Position numbers and translations under genes: made by a program
Shown here: positions 16,759-25,254 of the stretch, in pieces
Layout: each line of letters opens with the position of its first letter
How positions within the stretch are numbered: position 1 is the first letter of the stretch
The notes under the pieces: generated by a model
The model's database searches: none
Told to the model about the DNA's origin: nothing
The model's input: only the letters and a program-made list of their open reading frames with translations
Assembly: GCA_017557405.1 (NCBI GenBank)
Contig: JAFYYV010000015.1
Span: forward strand, 1 to 50,453
Reading direction: 5' to 3'
Length of the DNA stretch: 50,453 bases
Source: Prevotella sp.
Lineage (GTDB): Bacteria > Bacteroidota > Bacteroidia > Bacteroidales > Bacteroidaceae

Positions 16759-18396
16759 CTATTTCGTCACACGGAACCAATCGGCATCAATCCATCCACG
16801 ATTGGTATTCCCAGCAGGTTCTACGGCAATGAGTCCAATTTTTGCCCCAATCCATTTGCCTTCTTTCATCTGAAACTCTGTGCCAGCCTCTTTGTATGTC
16901 TTCCCATTGAGACTATAGAAGAACCTACATTTACCATTGTCAATCACCATCTGTAGGTAAATCGTTTCGTGAATAGCCGGCTGATAATCAATCTTATCGC
17001 TTTCGGTAGGTTTGAGCGTGGCAATAAGTTCTTCCCCATGTGCTTTACGTTTATCGGTTGTATTGGTGATTTGAAGCAAATGGAATTCATCCCCCACTCT
17101 TTTGACGACAAGCGCGCTATAGTCAAGCCCCATCATGATGAGTCCACCCAGTTGATTCTGGTCTTTTGCCGTCATACGAATCTTAGTCGTAGCAGTAAAA
17201 CTATCCGCTGGTGTTTTTTGTAGCAACATGTTTGGCACATTCAAAAAACTGAAAGAAGCATCATCTAATTTGTACGTATAGATACGCATTGTTCCAAATG
17301 CAGTAGGCATTCCGTACTTCTGGTCATAATTTGCTTGCCACTGCCATTGTTTACCCAAGACGGGCGAATTGAACTCATCACTCTCCACGGGATTCACGAT
17401 GGTTGTGGAATTGCTTTTCGGCTTGCGATAAGTTGTGACAGGCTCCCCACAATACCCTTTAGCAGGCACCTTCCCCATTACAGGCCAGTTGTCTTTCCAT
17501 GTGACAGGTTGCAGATGCACCACTCGACCATATGCTTCTTTGTCCTGAAAATGCATGAACCAATCTTCTCCTTGTGCCGTATGCACCCATCCACCTTGAT
17601 GGGGACCATTTACATTAGTGGTGCCTTGTGCCAACACCTTTTTATATTCATAGGGCCCATATGGTGACTTCGAACGCATAGCCAACTGGAAGCCAGTGGG
17701 TACTCCACCAGCTGGGCACATTATCCAATACCATCCATCTCTTTTATAGAACTTCGTCCCCTCACAAGTGCGATTCTCAGTTCCATTTCCATCGAACACA
17801 ATTACTGGGTCAGAAACGGCTTTTGTTCCTTCAGCATTCAACTCACGCACCGTCAACACCGAAGCAAAACGGCTACGACTATTGGCCCATGCGTTAACAA
17901 GATAACATCGTCCATCGTCATCCCATAACGGGGTGGTGTCTATCATTCCCGTTCCGGGAATCACACATACTGGTTCCTCCCACTCTCCCGCTGGGTCTTT
18001 TGTCTTCACCATGAACACACCGTAATCGGGGTCGCCCCAATAGATGTAGAACTCGCCATTGTGATAACGAATGCTGGGGGCCCATACACCCTTGCCATGC
18101 TGTGGTTTGTCAAACACTTCGCGAGGTTTCAGTTCCTTCAGCGCATGACCGATAATCTCCCAGTTGACCAAATCCTTTGAATGCAAGACGGGAAGTCCTG
18201 GAATGCACTGGAACGAAGAAGCGGTCAAATAATAATCATCGCCCACACAAATCACATCAGGGTCTGAGTAGTCAGCATTAATCACAGGATTGGTATAGGT
18301 TCCATCCCCATTGTCAGGACTCCACACCTCAGACCTATACTGAGCCAATGCCATCATTGGCAACATAAAAAAGAATGATAGAATAGTTTTTCTCAT
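16759..18396 (-). CDS. Secreted GH43 beta-xylosidase/arabinofuranosidase with C-terminal concanavalin-like domain
   Basis: A 545-residue exported enzyme. The signal peptide starts MRKTILSFFFMLPMMALA. The GH43 propeller (about 30-330) has its general base Asp in YSDPDVICVGDDYY, the second Asp in GMIDTTPLWDDDGR and the acid Glu in CEGTKFYKRDGWYW. A C-terminal beta-sandwich of the GH43_C2 type (about 355-545, from SDEFNSPVLGKQWQW) completes the active site in related two-domain xylosidases. Start at 18396 fits a promoter at 18416-18447. It has its own promoter downstream of the xylA terminator, so it is a separate unit. Xylan or arabinoxylan oligosaccharides are the likely substrate by context. 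Confidence 0.88.
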   Translation of the reverse strand: MRKTILSFFFMLPMMALAQYRSEVWSPDNGDGTYTNPVINADYSDPDVICVGDDYYLTASSFQCIPGLPVLHSKDLVNWEIIGHALKELKPREVFDKPQHGKGVWAPSIRYHNGEFYIYWGDPDYGVFMVKTKDPAGEWEEPVCVIPGTGMIDTTPLWDDDGRCYLVNAWANSRSRFASVLTVRELNAEGTKAVSDPVIVFDGNGTENRTCEGTKFYKRDGWYWIMCPAGGVPTGFQLAMRSKSPYGPYEYKKVLAQGTTNVNGPHQGGWVHTAQGEDWFMHFQDKEAYGRVVHLQPVTWKDNWPVMGKVPAKGYCGEPVTTYRKPKSNSTTIVNPVESDEFNSPVLGKQWQWQANYDQKYGMPTAFGTMRIYTYKLDDASFSFLNVPNMLLQKTPADSFTATTKIRMTAKDQNQLGGLIMMGLDYSALVVKRVGDEFHLLQITNTTDKRKAHGEELIATLKPTESDKIDYQPAIHETIYLQMVIDNGKCRFFYSLNGKTYKEAGTEFQMKEGKWIGAKIGLIAVEPAGNTNRGWIDADWFRVTK

Positions 18397-18415
18397 GTTT
18401 GCTTTGATTTGACTG

Positions 18416-18447
18416 CAAACATACAAAAAAAAGAAGAAAACTACAAA
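18416..18447 (-). promoter_or_regulatory. Promoter of the secreted GH43 gene
   Basis: Minus-strand TTTG (18444-18447), 20-base gap, TATGTTTG (18416-18423); the ATG at 18396 follows about 20 bases later. Confidence 0.7.
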
Positions 18448-18474
18448 TACTAATTGAAAAACTTTCACAAAGTA

Positions 18475-18509
18475 CAAAAAAGAAGTGCGCCAGTTTAAAA
18501 CTAGCGCAC
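18475..18509 (-). terminator. Intrinsic terminator after xylA
   Basis: Leftward stem GTGCGC...GCGCAC (18485-18509, arms about 12 bp with one G-U pair) is followed by TTCTTTTTT. Confidence 0.85.
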
Positions 18510-18539
18510 CACCTTATAATATATCGAACGTTGTGTCGA

Positions 18540-19859
18540 TTATTTGCAATAGAGAGCTACGATGGTCTCGTATTTCTCCTGCTTGCCAGAAGTCTGCTTG
18601 GGCTCCTCAACCTTCTTACCATACTCGTAGACCTGCTCGAGAGTAAGCTTGCCATCCTCGAAGTCCTTACCAACACCAGCATCGAACGAAGCATAGCGAG
18701 CCTTCTTCATTGCGGGCAGTTCGCTCTCTTCCAAGATAGCTGCAGCATTCTCAAGAGCGCGAGCCATTGCATCCATACCACTGATGTGAGCGATGAACAG
18801 ATCCTCGAGGTCAGTTGAGTTACGACGAATCTTAGCATCGAAGTTGGTACCACCATTGCCCAGACCACCATTGCGGATGATTTCCAGCATGGCCTGTGTC
18901 AGTTCGAAATTGTCAATGGGGAACTGGTCGGTATCCCAACCATTCTGAGCATCACCACGGTTGGCATCGATGCTACCCAACATACCAGCGTCAACAGCGC
19001 AAGCCAGCTCGTGCTCGAAGGTGTGACCAGCCAAAGTAGCGTGGTTGACCTCGATGTTCACCTTGAAGTCCTTGTCCAGACCATGAGCCTTGAGGAAACC
19101 GATAACGGTCTCAGTGTCAACATCGTACTGATGCTTTGAAGGCTCCATAGGCTTCGGCTCAATCAGGAACGTACCCTTGAATCCCTTTGCACGAGCATAG
19201 TCGCGAGCCATTGTCAACATGGTAGCCATGTGCTCCTTCTCGCGCTTCTGGTCGGTGTTCAGAAGGCTCATGTAACCCTCACGTCCGCCCCAGAACACAT
19301 AGTTCGTACCACCGAGCTTGATAGTAGCGTCGATGGCGTTCTTAATCTGGACAATAGCGCGAGCCACAACATCAAAGTCGGGGTTGGTGCTGGCACCATT
19401 TGCATAACGCTTGTTACCGAAAACATTAGCTGTACCCCACAACAGTTTGATGTTGGGGAACTGCTTCATCTTCTCCTCAGCATAATCGGTGATAGCCTTC
19501 ATGCGAGCCTCGTACTCAGCGATGGTTGCACCCTCTTCAACGAGGTCAACATCGTGGAAGCAGAAGTACTCGATGCCAAGTTTGTCCATGATCTCGAAAC
19601 CAGCATCCATCTTATCCTTGGCGCGCTGTACAGCGTCCTCAGCTTTGTCCCACTCATAGCTACGGGTCTGACCACCGAACTGGTCAGCACTTGCGCCACC
19701 CAGTGTGTGCCACCATGCCATGGCGAACTTCAGCCAATCCTTCATTTTCTTACCCATCACAACCTTCTCGGGGTCGTAATAATGGAATGCCATTACGTTC
19801 TTACTGTCCTTTCCCTCGAAAGGAATTTTACCGGTAAACGGAAAATACTCTTTTGCCAT
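18540..19859 (-). CDS. xylA: Xylose isomerase
   Basis: A 439-residue cytoplasmic class II xylose isomerase that turns D-xylose into D-xylulose. The active-site His and Asp lie in YFCFHDVDLVEEG. Metal ligands and the catalytic Lys are in FLIEPKPMEPSKHQYD and VNIEVNHATLAGHTFEHE, and the SIDANRGDAQNGWDTDQFP block binds the second metal. The length is normal for the long class II enzymes of Bacteroidetes. It lies 57 bases after xylB and is followed by a terminator, so xylB-xylA form a two-gene operon from the promoter at 21454-21482. Together they feed xylose released by the neighbouring xylosidases into the pentose phosphate pathway. Confidence 0.97.
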   Translation of the reverse strand: MAKEYFPFTGKIPFEGKDSKNVMAFHYYDPEKVVMGKKMKDWLKFAMAWWHTLGGASADQFGGQTRSYEWDKAEDAVQRAKDKMDAGFEIMDKLGIEYFCFHDVDLVEEGATIAEYEARMKAITDYAEEKMKQFPNIKLLWGTANVFGNKRYANGASTNPDFDVVARAIVQIKNAIDATIKLGGTNYVFWGGREGYMSLLNTDQKREKEHMATMLTMARDYARAKGFKGTFLIEPKPMEPSKHQYDVDTETVIGFLKAHGLDKDFKVNIEVNHATLAGHTFEHELACAVDAGMLGSIDANRGDAQNGWDTDQFPIDNFELTQAMLEIIRNGGLGNGGTNFDAKIRRNSTDLEDLFIAHISGMDAMARALENAAAILEESELPAMKKARYASFDAGVGKDFEDGKLTLEQVYEYGKKVEEPKQTSGKQEKYETIVALYCK

Positions 19860-19916
19860 AATTTGTTGTTATTAAAGTTATTGGTTTATAATGAATTTCT
19901 TTGGTTTATACGTCTA

Positions 19917-21410
19917 TCAAATGCTCTTGGCCAATGTCTCCTTCCAACGAGCATAGGCAGCCAGATACTCATCGCGTTTCTGAGAATCGGGTTCGATGAC
20001 TGCCAGTTTTTTAAGTGTTGCAAATGCCTCGTCGTTGTCTTTATAGATACCACAACCGATACCAGCGCCCTTGGCTGCACCCACAGAGCCATCAGTCTCA
20101 TAGAGTTCGATGGTAGCGCCACTAACACCTGCCAATGTCTGACGGAAGATGTCGCTCAAGAACATATTGGCACGACCTGCATGAATCTTCTTGATGTCCA
20201 TACCCATCTGCTGCATGACTTCCATGCCATAGCAGAATGAGAACACGATGCCTTCTTGTGCGGCACGCATGATGTGAGCCTTCGAATGCTTGTTGAAGTT
20301 GATGCCGTGGATGCTGCAGCCAATCTCACGATTCTCGAGCACACGCTCTGCACCATTGCCAAATGGAATGATTGAGACACCTTCGCTGCCGATGGGAATG
20401 TTCTCCATCATTACGTTCATATCGCTATACGAGATTCCCTCGGGAGCCACATTGCGACGAATCCAAGCATTCAAGATGCCTGTGCCATTAATGCAAAGCA
20501 ATACGCCCAGACGATCAAGATCCTGCGTATAGTTCACATGAGCAAAGGTATTGACACGGCTCTTCGGGTCGTAGTTCACATCGCCCAGAACTCCATAGAC
20601 AACACCGCTGGTTCCAGCTGTTGAGGCTATCTCACCGGGATTGAACACGTTCAAACTCAAAGCATTGTTAGGTTGGTCTCCTGCACGATAGCTGATAGGA
20701 GTACCTTCCTGGAGTCCTAGTTCTTCAGCAGCAGCCTTCGACACTACCGACTGAACACTGAAAGTAGGTACGATAGGAGCAATCAGGTCTTCTGAGAATC
20801 CGAAATAGTCGAGCAAGAACTTTGCAGGGCGCTTCTCCTTAAAGTCCCAGAACATTCCCTCGCTCAATCCGCTGGCTGTTGTGTTGATCTCTCCACTCAA
20901 GCGCATGGCGATATAATCACCAGGCAACATGATTTTATAGATGTTTTCGAACAATTTCGGTTCGTTCTCTTTAACCCAAGCCAACTTGGCTGCGGTGAAA
21001 TTGCCCGGAGAATTCAACAAATGTCCCAAACATTGATCAGCTCCCAGTGCATTGAAAGCCTTCTCTCCATATGGAACGGCACGCGAATCACACCAAATAA
21101 TGCTATCGCGCAACACCTGCTGATTCTTATCAACACATACCAATCCGTGCATCTGGTACGAAATACCAATGGCTTTCACTTGTTCGCCTTTGGCACCAGC
21201 ATCTGCCATAATCTTACGCAAAGCCAATTTGGCATTATCCCACCACATCTCTGGGCTCTGCTCGGCCCAACCAGCTTTCACAGCCTTGATGGGAGCCTCA
21301 TGCTCAGGAAAGAATGCTGTAGCGGCACATTGACCGCTTTCTACATCCACGAGGGAAGCTTTGACCGAGCTGCTACCCACGTCAAAGCCTAACAAATATT
21401 GCTTATCCAT
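19917..21410 (-). CDS. xylB: Xylulokinase
   Basis: A 497-residue FGGY-family kinase that phosphorylates D-xylulose at O5 using ATP. The N-terminal phosphate loop is LGFDVGSSSVKASLVD. MHGLVCVDKNQQVLRDSIIW is the usual sugar-binding and catalytic region of the family, and the second ATP site is STAGTSGVVYGVLG. Domain order and length are those of XylB. First gene of the xylB-xylA operon, in the reverse of the xylA-xylB order usual in enterobacteria. The substrate call rests on the partner gene as much as on the sequence, since FGGY kinases are alike. Confidence 0.94.
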   Translation of the reverse strand: MDKQYLLGFDVGSSSVKASLVDVESGQCAATAFFPEHEAPIKAVKAGWAEQSPEMWWDNAKLALRKIMADAGAKGEQVKAIGISYQMHGLVCVDKNQQVLRDSIIWCDSRAVPYGEKAFNALGADQCLGHLLNSPGNFTAAKLAWVKENEPKLFENIYKIMLPGDYIAMRLSGEINTTASGLSEGMFWDFKEKRPAKFLLDYFGFSEDLIAPIVPTFSVQSVVSKAAAEELGLQEGTPISYRAGDQPNNALSLNVFNPGEIASTAGTSGVVYGVLGDVNYDPKSRVNTFAHVNYTQDLDRLGVLLCINGTGILNAWIRRNVAPEGISYSDMNVMMENIPIGSEGVSIIPFGNGAERVLENREIGCSIHGINFNKHSKAHIMRAAQEGIVFSFCYGMEVMQQMGMDIKKIHAGRANMFLSDIFRQTLAGVSGATIELYETDGSVGAAKGAGIGCGIYKDNDEAFATLKKLAVIEPDSQKRDEYLAAYARWKETLAKSI

Positions 21411-21453
21411 AGATTCTATAAATAGATTTTATTATTTATGAAAATTCTGATTG

Positions 21454-21482
21454 CAAAGTTAAGGAAAATAATTGAAATCAAA
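21454..21482 (-). promoter_or_regulatory. Promoter of xylB-xylA
   Basis: Minus-strand TAACTTTG (21454-21461) with TTTG (21479-21482) 17 bases upstream, slightly closer than the 19-20 seen elsewhere in the window. The leader to the ATG at 21410 would be about 37 bases. Confidence 0.55.
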
Positions 21483-21526
21483 TGTTTTTTATAAGTTAAT
21501 ATGTATCAAAAAACTATTTAAAAGTT

Positions 21527-22330
21527 TCAAATTGCAAAGCCTGGATATTTCTCGGCTAACAACCGGACCTTTTCATGCGTCTTGGCCAAGAATTCTTGAT
21601 ACTCTTTTGATGCCGAATTGAAGGGGCGATGTCCTAGTGCTTCCTTTATCGGACGCCACTCTTCCATAAACTGCCATGTATCTTCACCAAAAAACGTTTC
21701 ACCGAAACGTTGCCATATGAATTCCACAGCCTTCTCTGAAGGATGTATCATGTCGGCGGCATAAAAACGATAGTCACGCAACTCATCGTTTAGAATCTCA
21801 TAAGCAGGGAAATACACGACATAATCTGCAAACTCTTTTGCCACTTCATTTGCTGCCAATAACAATGTCGCCTTAGACAACTGACTGCCATGAAAACCAT
21901 ATTTTGCATAACGAATAGGGCTCACTGTCAATATTACATGTACAGACGGACATCTTTCTACTAACAATTCTATCGTCTTCACCAAATAGTTACGGCACTC
22001 AGAAACACTCAGTTCTTCCTCGTTAAACAACTTTTGTGGACGTTTCTGACAATTGTCAACTATTTCGCCCGTCTCTTTCAACCGATAAACATGGTTGGTA
22101 CCCAACGTAATCACAACATAAGGAAAGGGTTCATCTAATCGCTCTATAGTGTGAAGAATACTCGCTGGATTGTACATCACACCGAAAGGATTGGTTTCTG
22201 CTCGGAATTTCTCTTCAAGAAAACGACGCCCCATGTTGTCAGCAAAACATGAGCCAACAAACAAAAACCTCGCACAAGGAGGTATCGAGAATGATGCACG
22301 AGCAATCTGGACAGGCGTTCTAAACTCCAT
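21527..22330 (-). CDS. GSCFA-domain protein (SGNH-hydrolase-like)
   Basis: A 267-residue cytoplasmic protein of the GSCFA family, named for the motif seen here as FVGSCFADNMG. The arrangement resembles SGNH hydrolases: a GS motif near the N-terminus in the nucleophile position, YVVITLGTNHVY near block III, and DMIHPSEKA giving a DxxH pair near the C-terminus. The biochemical function of the family is not established to my knowledge; acyl ester hydrolysis is an inference. Start 22330 (MEFRTPVQ) is chosen over an ATG at 22354. It follows fkp by 30 bases and is the last gene of the yfhO-GH-fkp-GSCFA run. Confidence 0.8.
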   Translation of the reverse strand: MEFRTPVQIARASFSIPPCARFLFVGSCFADNMGRRFLEEKFRAETNPFGVMYNPASILHTIERLDEPFPYVVITLGTNHVYRLKETGEIVDNCQKRPQKLFNEEELSVSECRNYLVKTIELLVERCPSVHVILTVSPIRYAKYGFHGSQLSKATLLLAANEVAKEFADYVVYFPAYEILNDELRDYRFYAADMIHPSEKAVEFIWQRFGETFFGEDTWQFMEEWRPIKEALGHRPFNSASKEYQEFLAKTHEKVRLLAEKYPGFAI

Positions 22331-22360
22331 ATATTTGAGTGTTATTATTAACAAAAAACA

Positions 22361-25249
22361 TCAACTACGGCTGACTTGCAATCCTTTGTTGCTCAAGGTC
22401 ATATCCACAAAGCGAGCGTTTTTATTGATTCTGTTTTCGTTCAATATCTGACGAATACGAATGGCGGCTTCAGGATCTTTAGCAACCATATAAAGATAAC
22501 CACCACCACCTGCACCTGGCAGTTTATAACCCAAACAAAGATCATCAACGAGGTTGGTGAGCCTTTTCACTTCTTCAGGATTAGTTCCATTATCCAAGGC
22601 CTGATTCTGTTTCCACGTCTTTCTCATCAAATGTCCCATACGTTCAAAATCTTCGCGTTGGATTGCATCATACATATCGAGTGTATGTTCTTTCATCTCA
22701 CGCAACATGGAAAGTTCTTCATGATGATTCAAAAACATCTTCCTCACTATCTCCCCCAATATTTTTTTAGCTGTGCGTGTGATTCCTGTATAATACAACA
22801 AATGACAAGCCCGATATTCAGGCTGAGTATAGATGCCTGTTGGTAACCACCTGACAACAGGATTCTGGTCAAAACCTCGAGACGTTTGCAACAATTTGAC
22901 ACCGGCCAGCAGACCACCAAATTGATCTTGCCAACCACCACCTGTAGTCAACAATTGCTCAAGTACAAGAGTACGTCGGCCGATTTCGTTCTTATCCCAA
23001 CCCAAACCACAGAAATCATTCAGCGAACCTAACACTGTAGAGGCCAATATACTACTTGTACCAAGACCACTGCCTGCAGGAATGGCAGAGAGCAAAGTCA
23101 CTTCGATTCCACTACCAAAGTCACGCAATTGGTCTTCTAAGCTGGAGAATGAGTATTGTGATGGGGCGAAATCAGGATGGAAACCAGCAAGTGCGAGTGC
23201 TGCTTTTGGTATTGCGAATGGACTGCCAACTTGTTTAAACTCTATTAATTCGCTATAAGATTTCACAATTTCCGAAGCACCAAGGTCTATGCTTCGTAAA
23301 ACGATATGAAATTCACTACATGGTTTCACATACGTCTGAATAGGAGGTTGCCCATTCAACTCAATAGCCAAGTTAATGACATTTCCACCCTCCATCAAGC
23401 AGAAAGGTGGTGTATCCGTCCATCCTCCTGCAATATCGATACGTACAGGACTACGCCCCCAAACAATCTGATCGGCACAAACAGACATTCGTGGAACGCA
23501 AGGATACTCCTTTGCATAATGTGTGAGTCCTTCCTGAAGTAGCGAAAAAGATTGTTTTTCATAAAATGAATAACTCTTCGCGTCGTCTTCAAGGGCATTT
23601 CTCAAGAAACGTTGACGATGATATTCTGAACGGAACATGGCATCGTGAATACGAGTCAATAACGGTTCGTTATCTGTCAAAGGATGTGGTTTGGCTATGT
23701 TGCCGACGGCGAAATCACGCGCAGCCTCTTCCAAATCAACTTGATAGAACACACTATGTTGGTAATTCTTAGCCAAGAAAGGCCAATTCTTCATGCGGAA
23801 CTGTCGCCTTTGGTCAGTCAATCGACGCAAATTGGCTTCAGCGGAGATTTCATCAGCACTCATTCGACGCGAATTCAACCACAACATCCGCCCTCCTGGC
23901 TGGAAAGGCTCGTTCAACATCCAACGAAGCACCAATCCAATGTCACCCAAGTCGCGAACAATGGGGAATATCTTTGCAGATTGCAAGTCTTCGCAACCTA
24001 TTACAGAGGAAATATCTATTTTTCGTTCAGTAGCCCATTCCTTGAAAGGATGACCCATGAAAAGCGTGTCTTCATGACGAATATCACCTCTGAATTTGTC
24101 ATTAAAGCCGTATGGTCGCACTACCCACTCGTCTTTATCAATAGGAACGATATCTATGCATTGCCCCTCTCGTACTTCAATCTGCCATGCGTTTTCAGGA
24201 ACGCCCGTGATGATGTTGTCATGGGAGATTCTCCACCCCTCACTCACACACGAATTTTCAATCCAAACGTTTTGATTATCTTCCGTGAGTTTTATCCAAG
24301 TTTCGGCATTTTGAACAAACATCGAGGGGCGCGGCTTACGGTCGAAATGCATGATGGCGCGTTGATCGTGAACTAGATTCTGCACCGCCAATGTCGATGA
24401 TATGATTTCATGGGAAGTACCATAGTGATAAAACTCACCCCCAGGAAGCGGCAAGACTGCCACACTAAGTTCATTGATGTCAGGATCATTAAGAGTGGGG
24501 TGAGTACCCAAACAACAACCAAATTCGCCATAAAGGTCATAGTTGACGACATCACCTTGACGCATCGAGCGTTCCATCAACACCTTAACAGCTCGATCGC
24601 TCAGCAACCACACGCCGATGTCAGTCAGATAAAGATGGTCATTTTGCAACTCATGAAGCGTTTCTACAGATGGTTTCTGCAACATGCACTTCAATTCCAT
24701 CGGTGAACGACGAGACGAGACGAATACACCATGATTCGTGGCTATTTCCGCTCCAAGCCACAATCCATAACAAACCACGTCAGCCTCGGGTATTTCTCCG
24801 ATAGGTTCTGTAGCACGAATATAAACATCGCCACTTACAATCATCGTATGCAATGAAGCAGGAGCCTCATCCATGATGTGCTCATAAAGTGGAATCTGAA
24901 GAGACAAAAGGTCTTGGGACAATCGTTGACCACGTTCCCAACGAAAGACAGGAATTGGTGTCAGAATTTTTCCCGAAGGAGCATAAGCGGGCAAGCGGCG
25001 GCATTGCCCACCAGCATGTAGCAACAAACGACGTTCGGAAGCAAGCCAGTCGCTAAAATCTCCTTCCTCAGTCTGCCCCTTCTTTTGGGAATCTTCGAAA
25101 GCCTGCTGCAAAAGCCACGTGGTCCCACCACCCGATCCCAATTTACGCCCGACAGGATCATTCGTGCAGAACCACTCATCAGGCGAATAACCGGTGATTT
25201 CATGGAAACATCCCACCAGATTGGGTGGCAACGATAATAACTTCTTCAT
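22361..25249 (-). CDS. fkp: Bifunctional L-fucokinase / L-fucose-1-phosphate guanylyltransferase
   Basis: A 962-residue enzyme that converts L-fucose to GDP-L-fucose in two steps. The N-terminal half is the guanylyltransferase, with the nucleotide loop RKLGSGGGTTWLL near residue 37. The C-terminal part is a GHMP kinase: PVRIDIAGGWTDTPPF starts the domain, IPAGSGLGTSSILAS is the ATP loop, and KLPGAGGGGYLYMV is the third GHMP motif. This matches Fkp of Bacteroides fragilis, which supplies GDP-fucose for surface polysaccharides and glycoproteins from host fucose. The start codon follows the stop of the upstream glycoside hydrolase after 5 bases, so the two are linked in one transcript. Confidence 0.95.
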   Translation of the reverse strand: MKKLLSLPPNLVGCFHEITGYSPDEWFCTNDPVGRKLGSGGGTTWLLQQAFEDSQKKGQTEEGDFSDWLASERRLLLHAGGQCRRLPAYAPSGKILTPIPVFRWERGQRLSQDLLSLQIPLYEHIMDEAPASLHTMIVSGDVYIRATEPIGEIPEADVVCYGLWLGAEIATNHGVFVSSRRSPMELKCMLQKPSVETLHELQNDHLYLTDIGVWLLSDRAVKVLMERSMRQGDVVNYDLYGEFGCCLGTHPTLNDPDINELSVAVLPLPGGEFYHYGTSHEIISSTLAVQNLVHDQRAIMHFDRKPRPSMFVQNAETWIKLTEDNQNVWIENSCVSEGWRISHDNIITGVPENAWQIEVREGQCIDIVPIDKDEWVVRPYGFNDKFRGDIRHEDTLFMGHPFKEWATERKIDISSVIGCEDLQSAKIFPIVRDLGDIGLVLRWMLNEPFQPGGRMLWLNSRRMSADEISAEANLRRLTDQRRQFRMKNWPFLAKNYQHSVFYQVDLEEAARDFAVGNIAKPHPLTDNEPLLTRIHDAMFRSEYHRQRFLRNALEDDAKSYSFYEKQSFSLLQEGLTHYAKEYPCVPRMSVCADQIVWGRSPVRIDIAGGWTDTPPFCLMEGGNVINLAIELNGQPPIQTYVKPCSEFHIVLRSIDLGASEIVKSYSELIEFKQVGSPFAIPKAALALAGFHPDFAPSQYSFSSLEDQLRDFGSGIEVTLLSAIPAGSGLGTSSILASTVLGSLNDFCGLGWDKNEIGRRTLVLEQLLTTGGGWQDQFGGLLAGVKLLQTSRGFDQNPVVRWLPTGIYTQPEYRACHLLYYTGITRTAKKILGEIVRKMFLNHHEELSMLREMKEHTLDMYDAIQREDFERMGHLMRKTWKQNQALDNGTNPEEVKRLTNLVDDLCLGYKLPGAGGGGYLYMVAKDPEAAIRIRQILNENRINKNARFVDMTLSNKGLQVSRS

Positions 25250-25254
25250 GGTTT

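Noticed and set aside
19230-20240. A 336-codon + strand frame across xylA and xylB
   Set aside because: It covers conserved regions of two real genes on the other strand and the intergenic gap; no recognisable domain.
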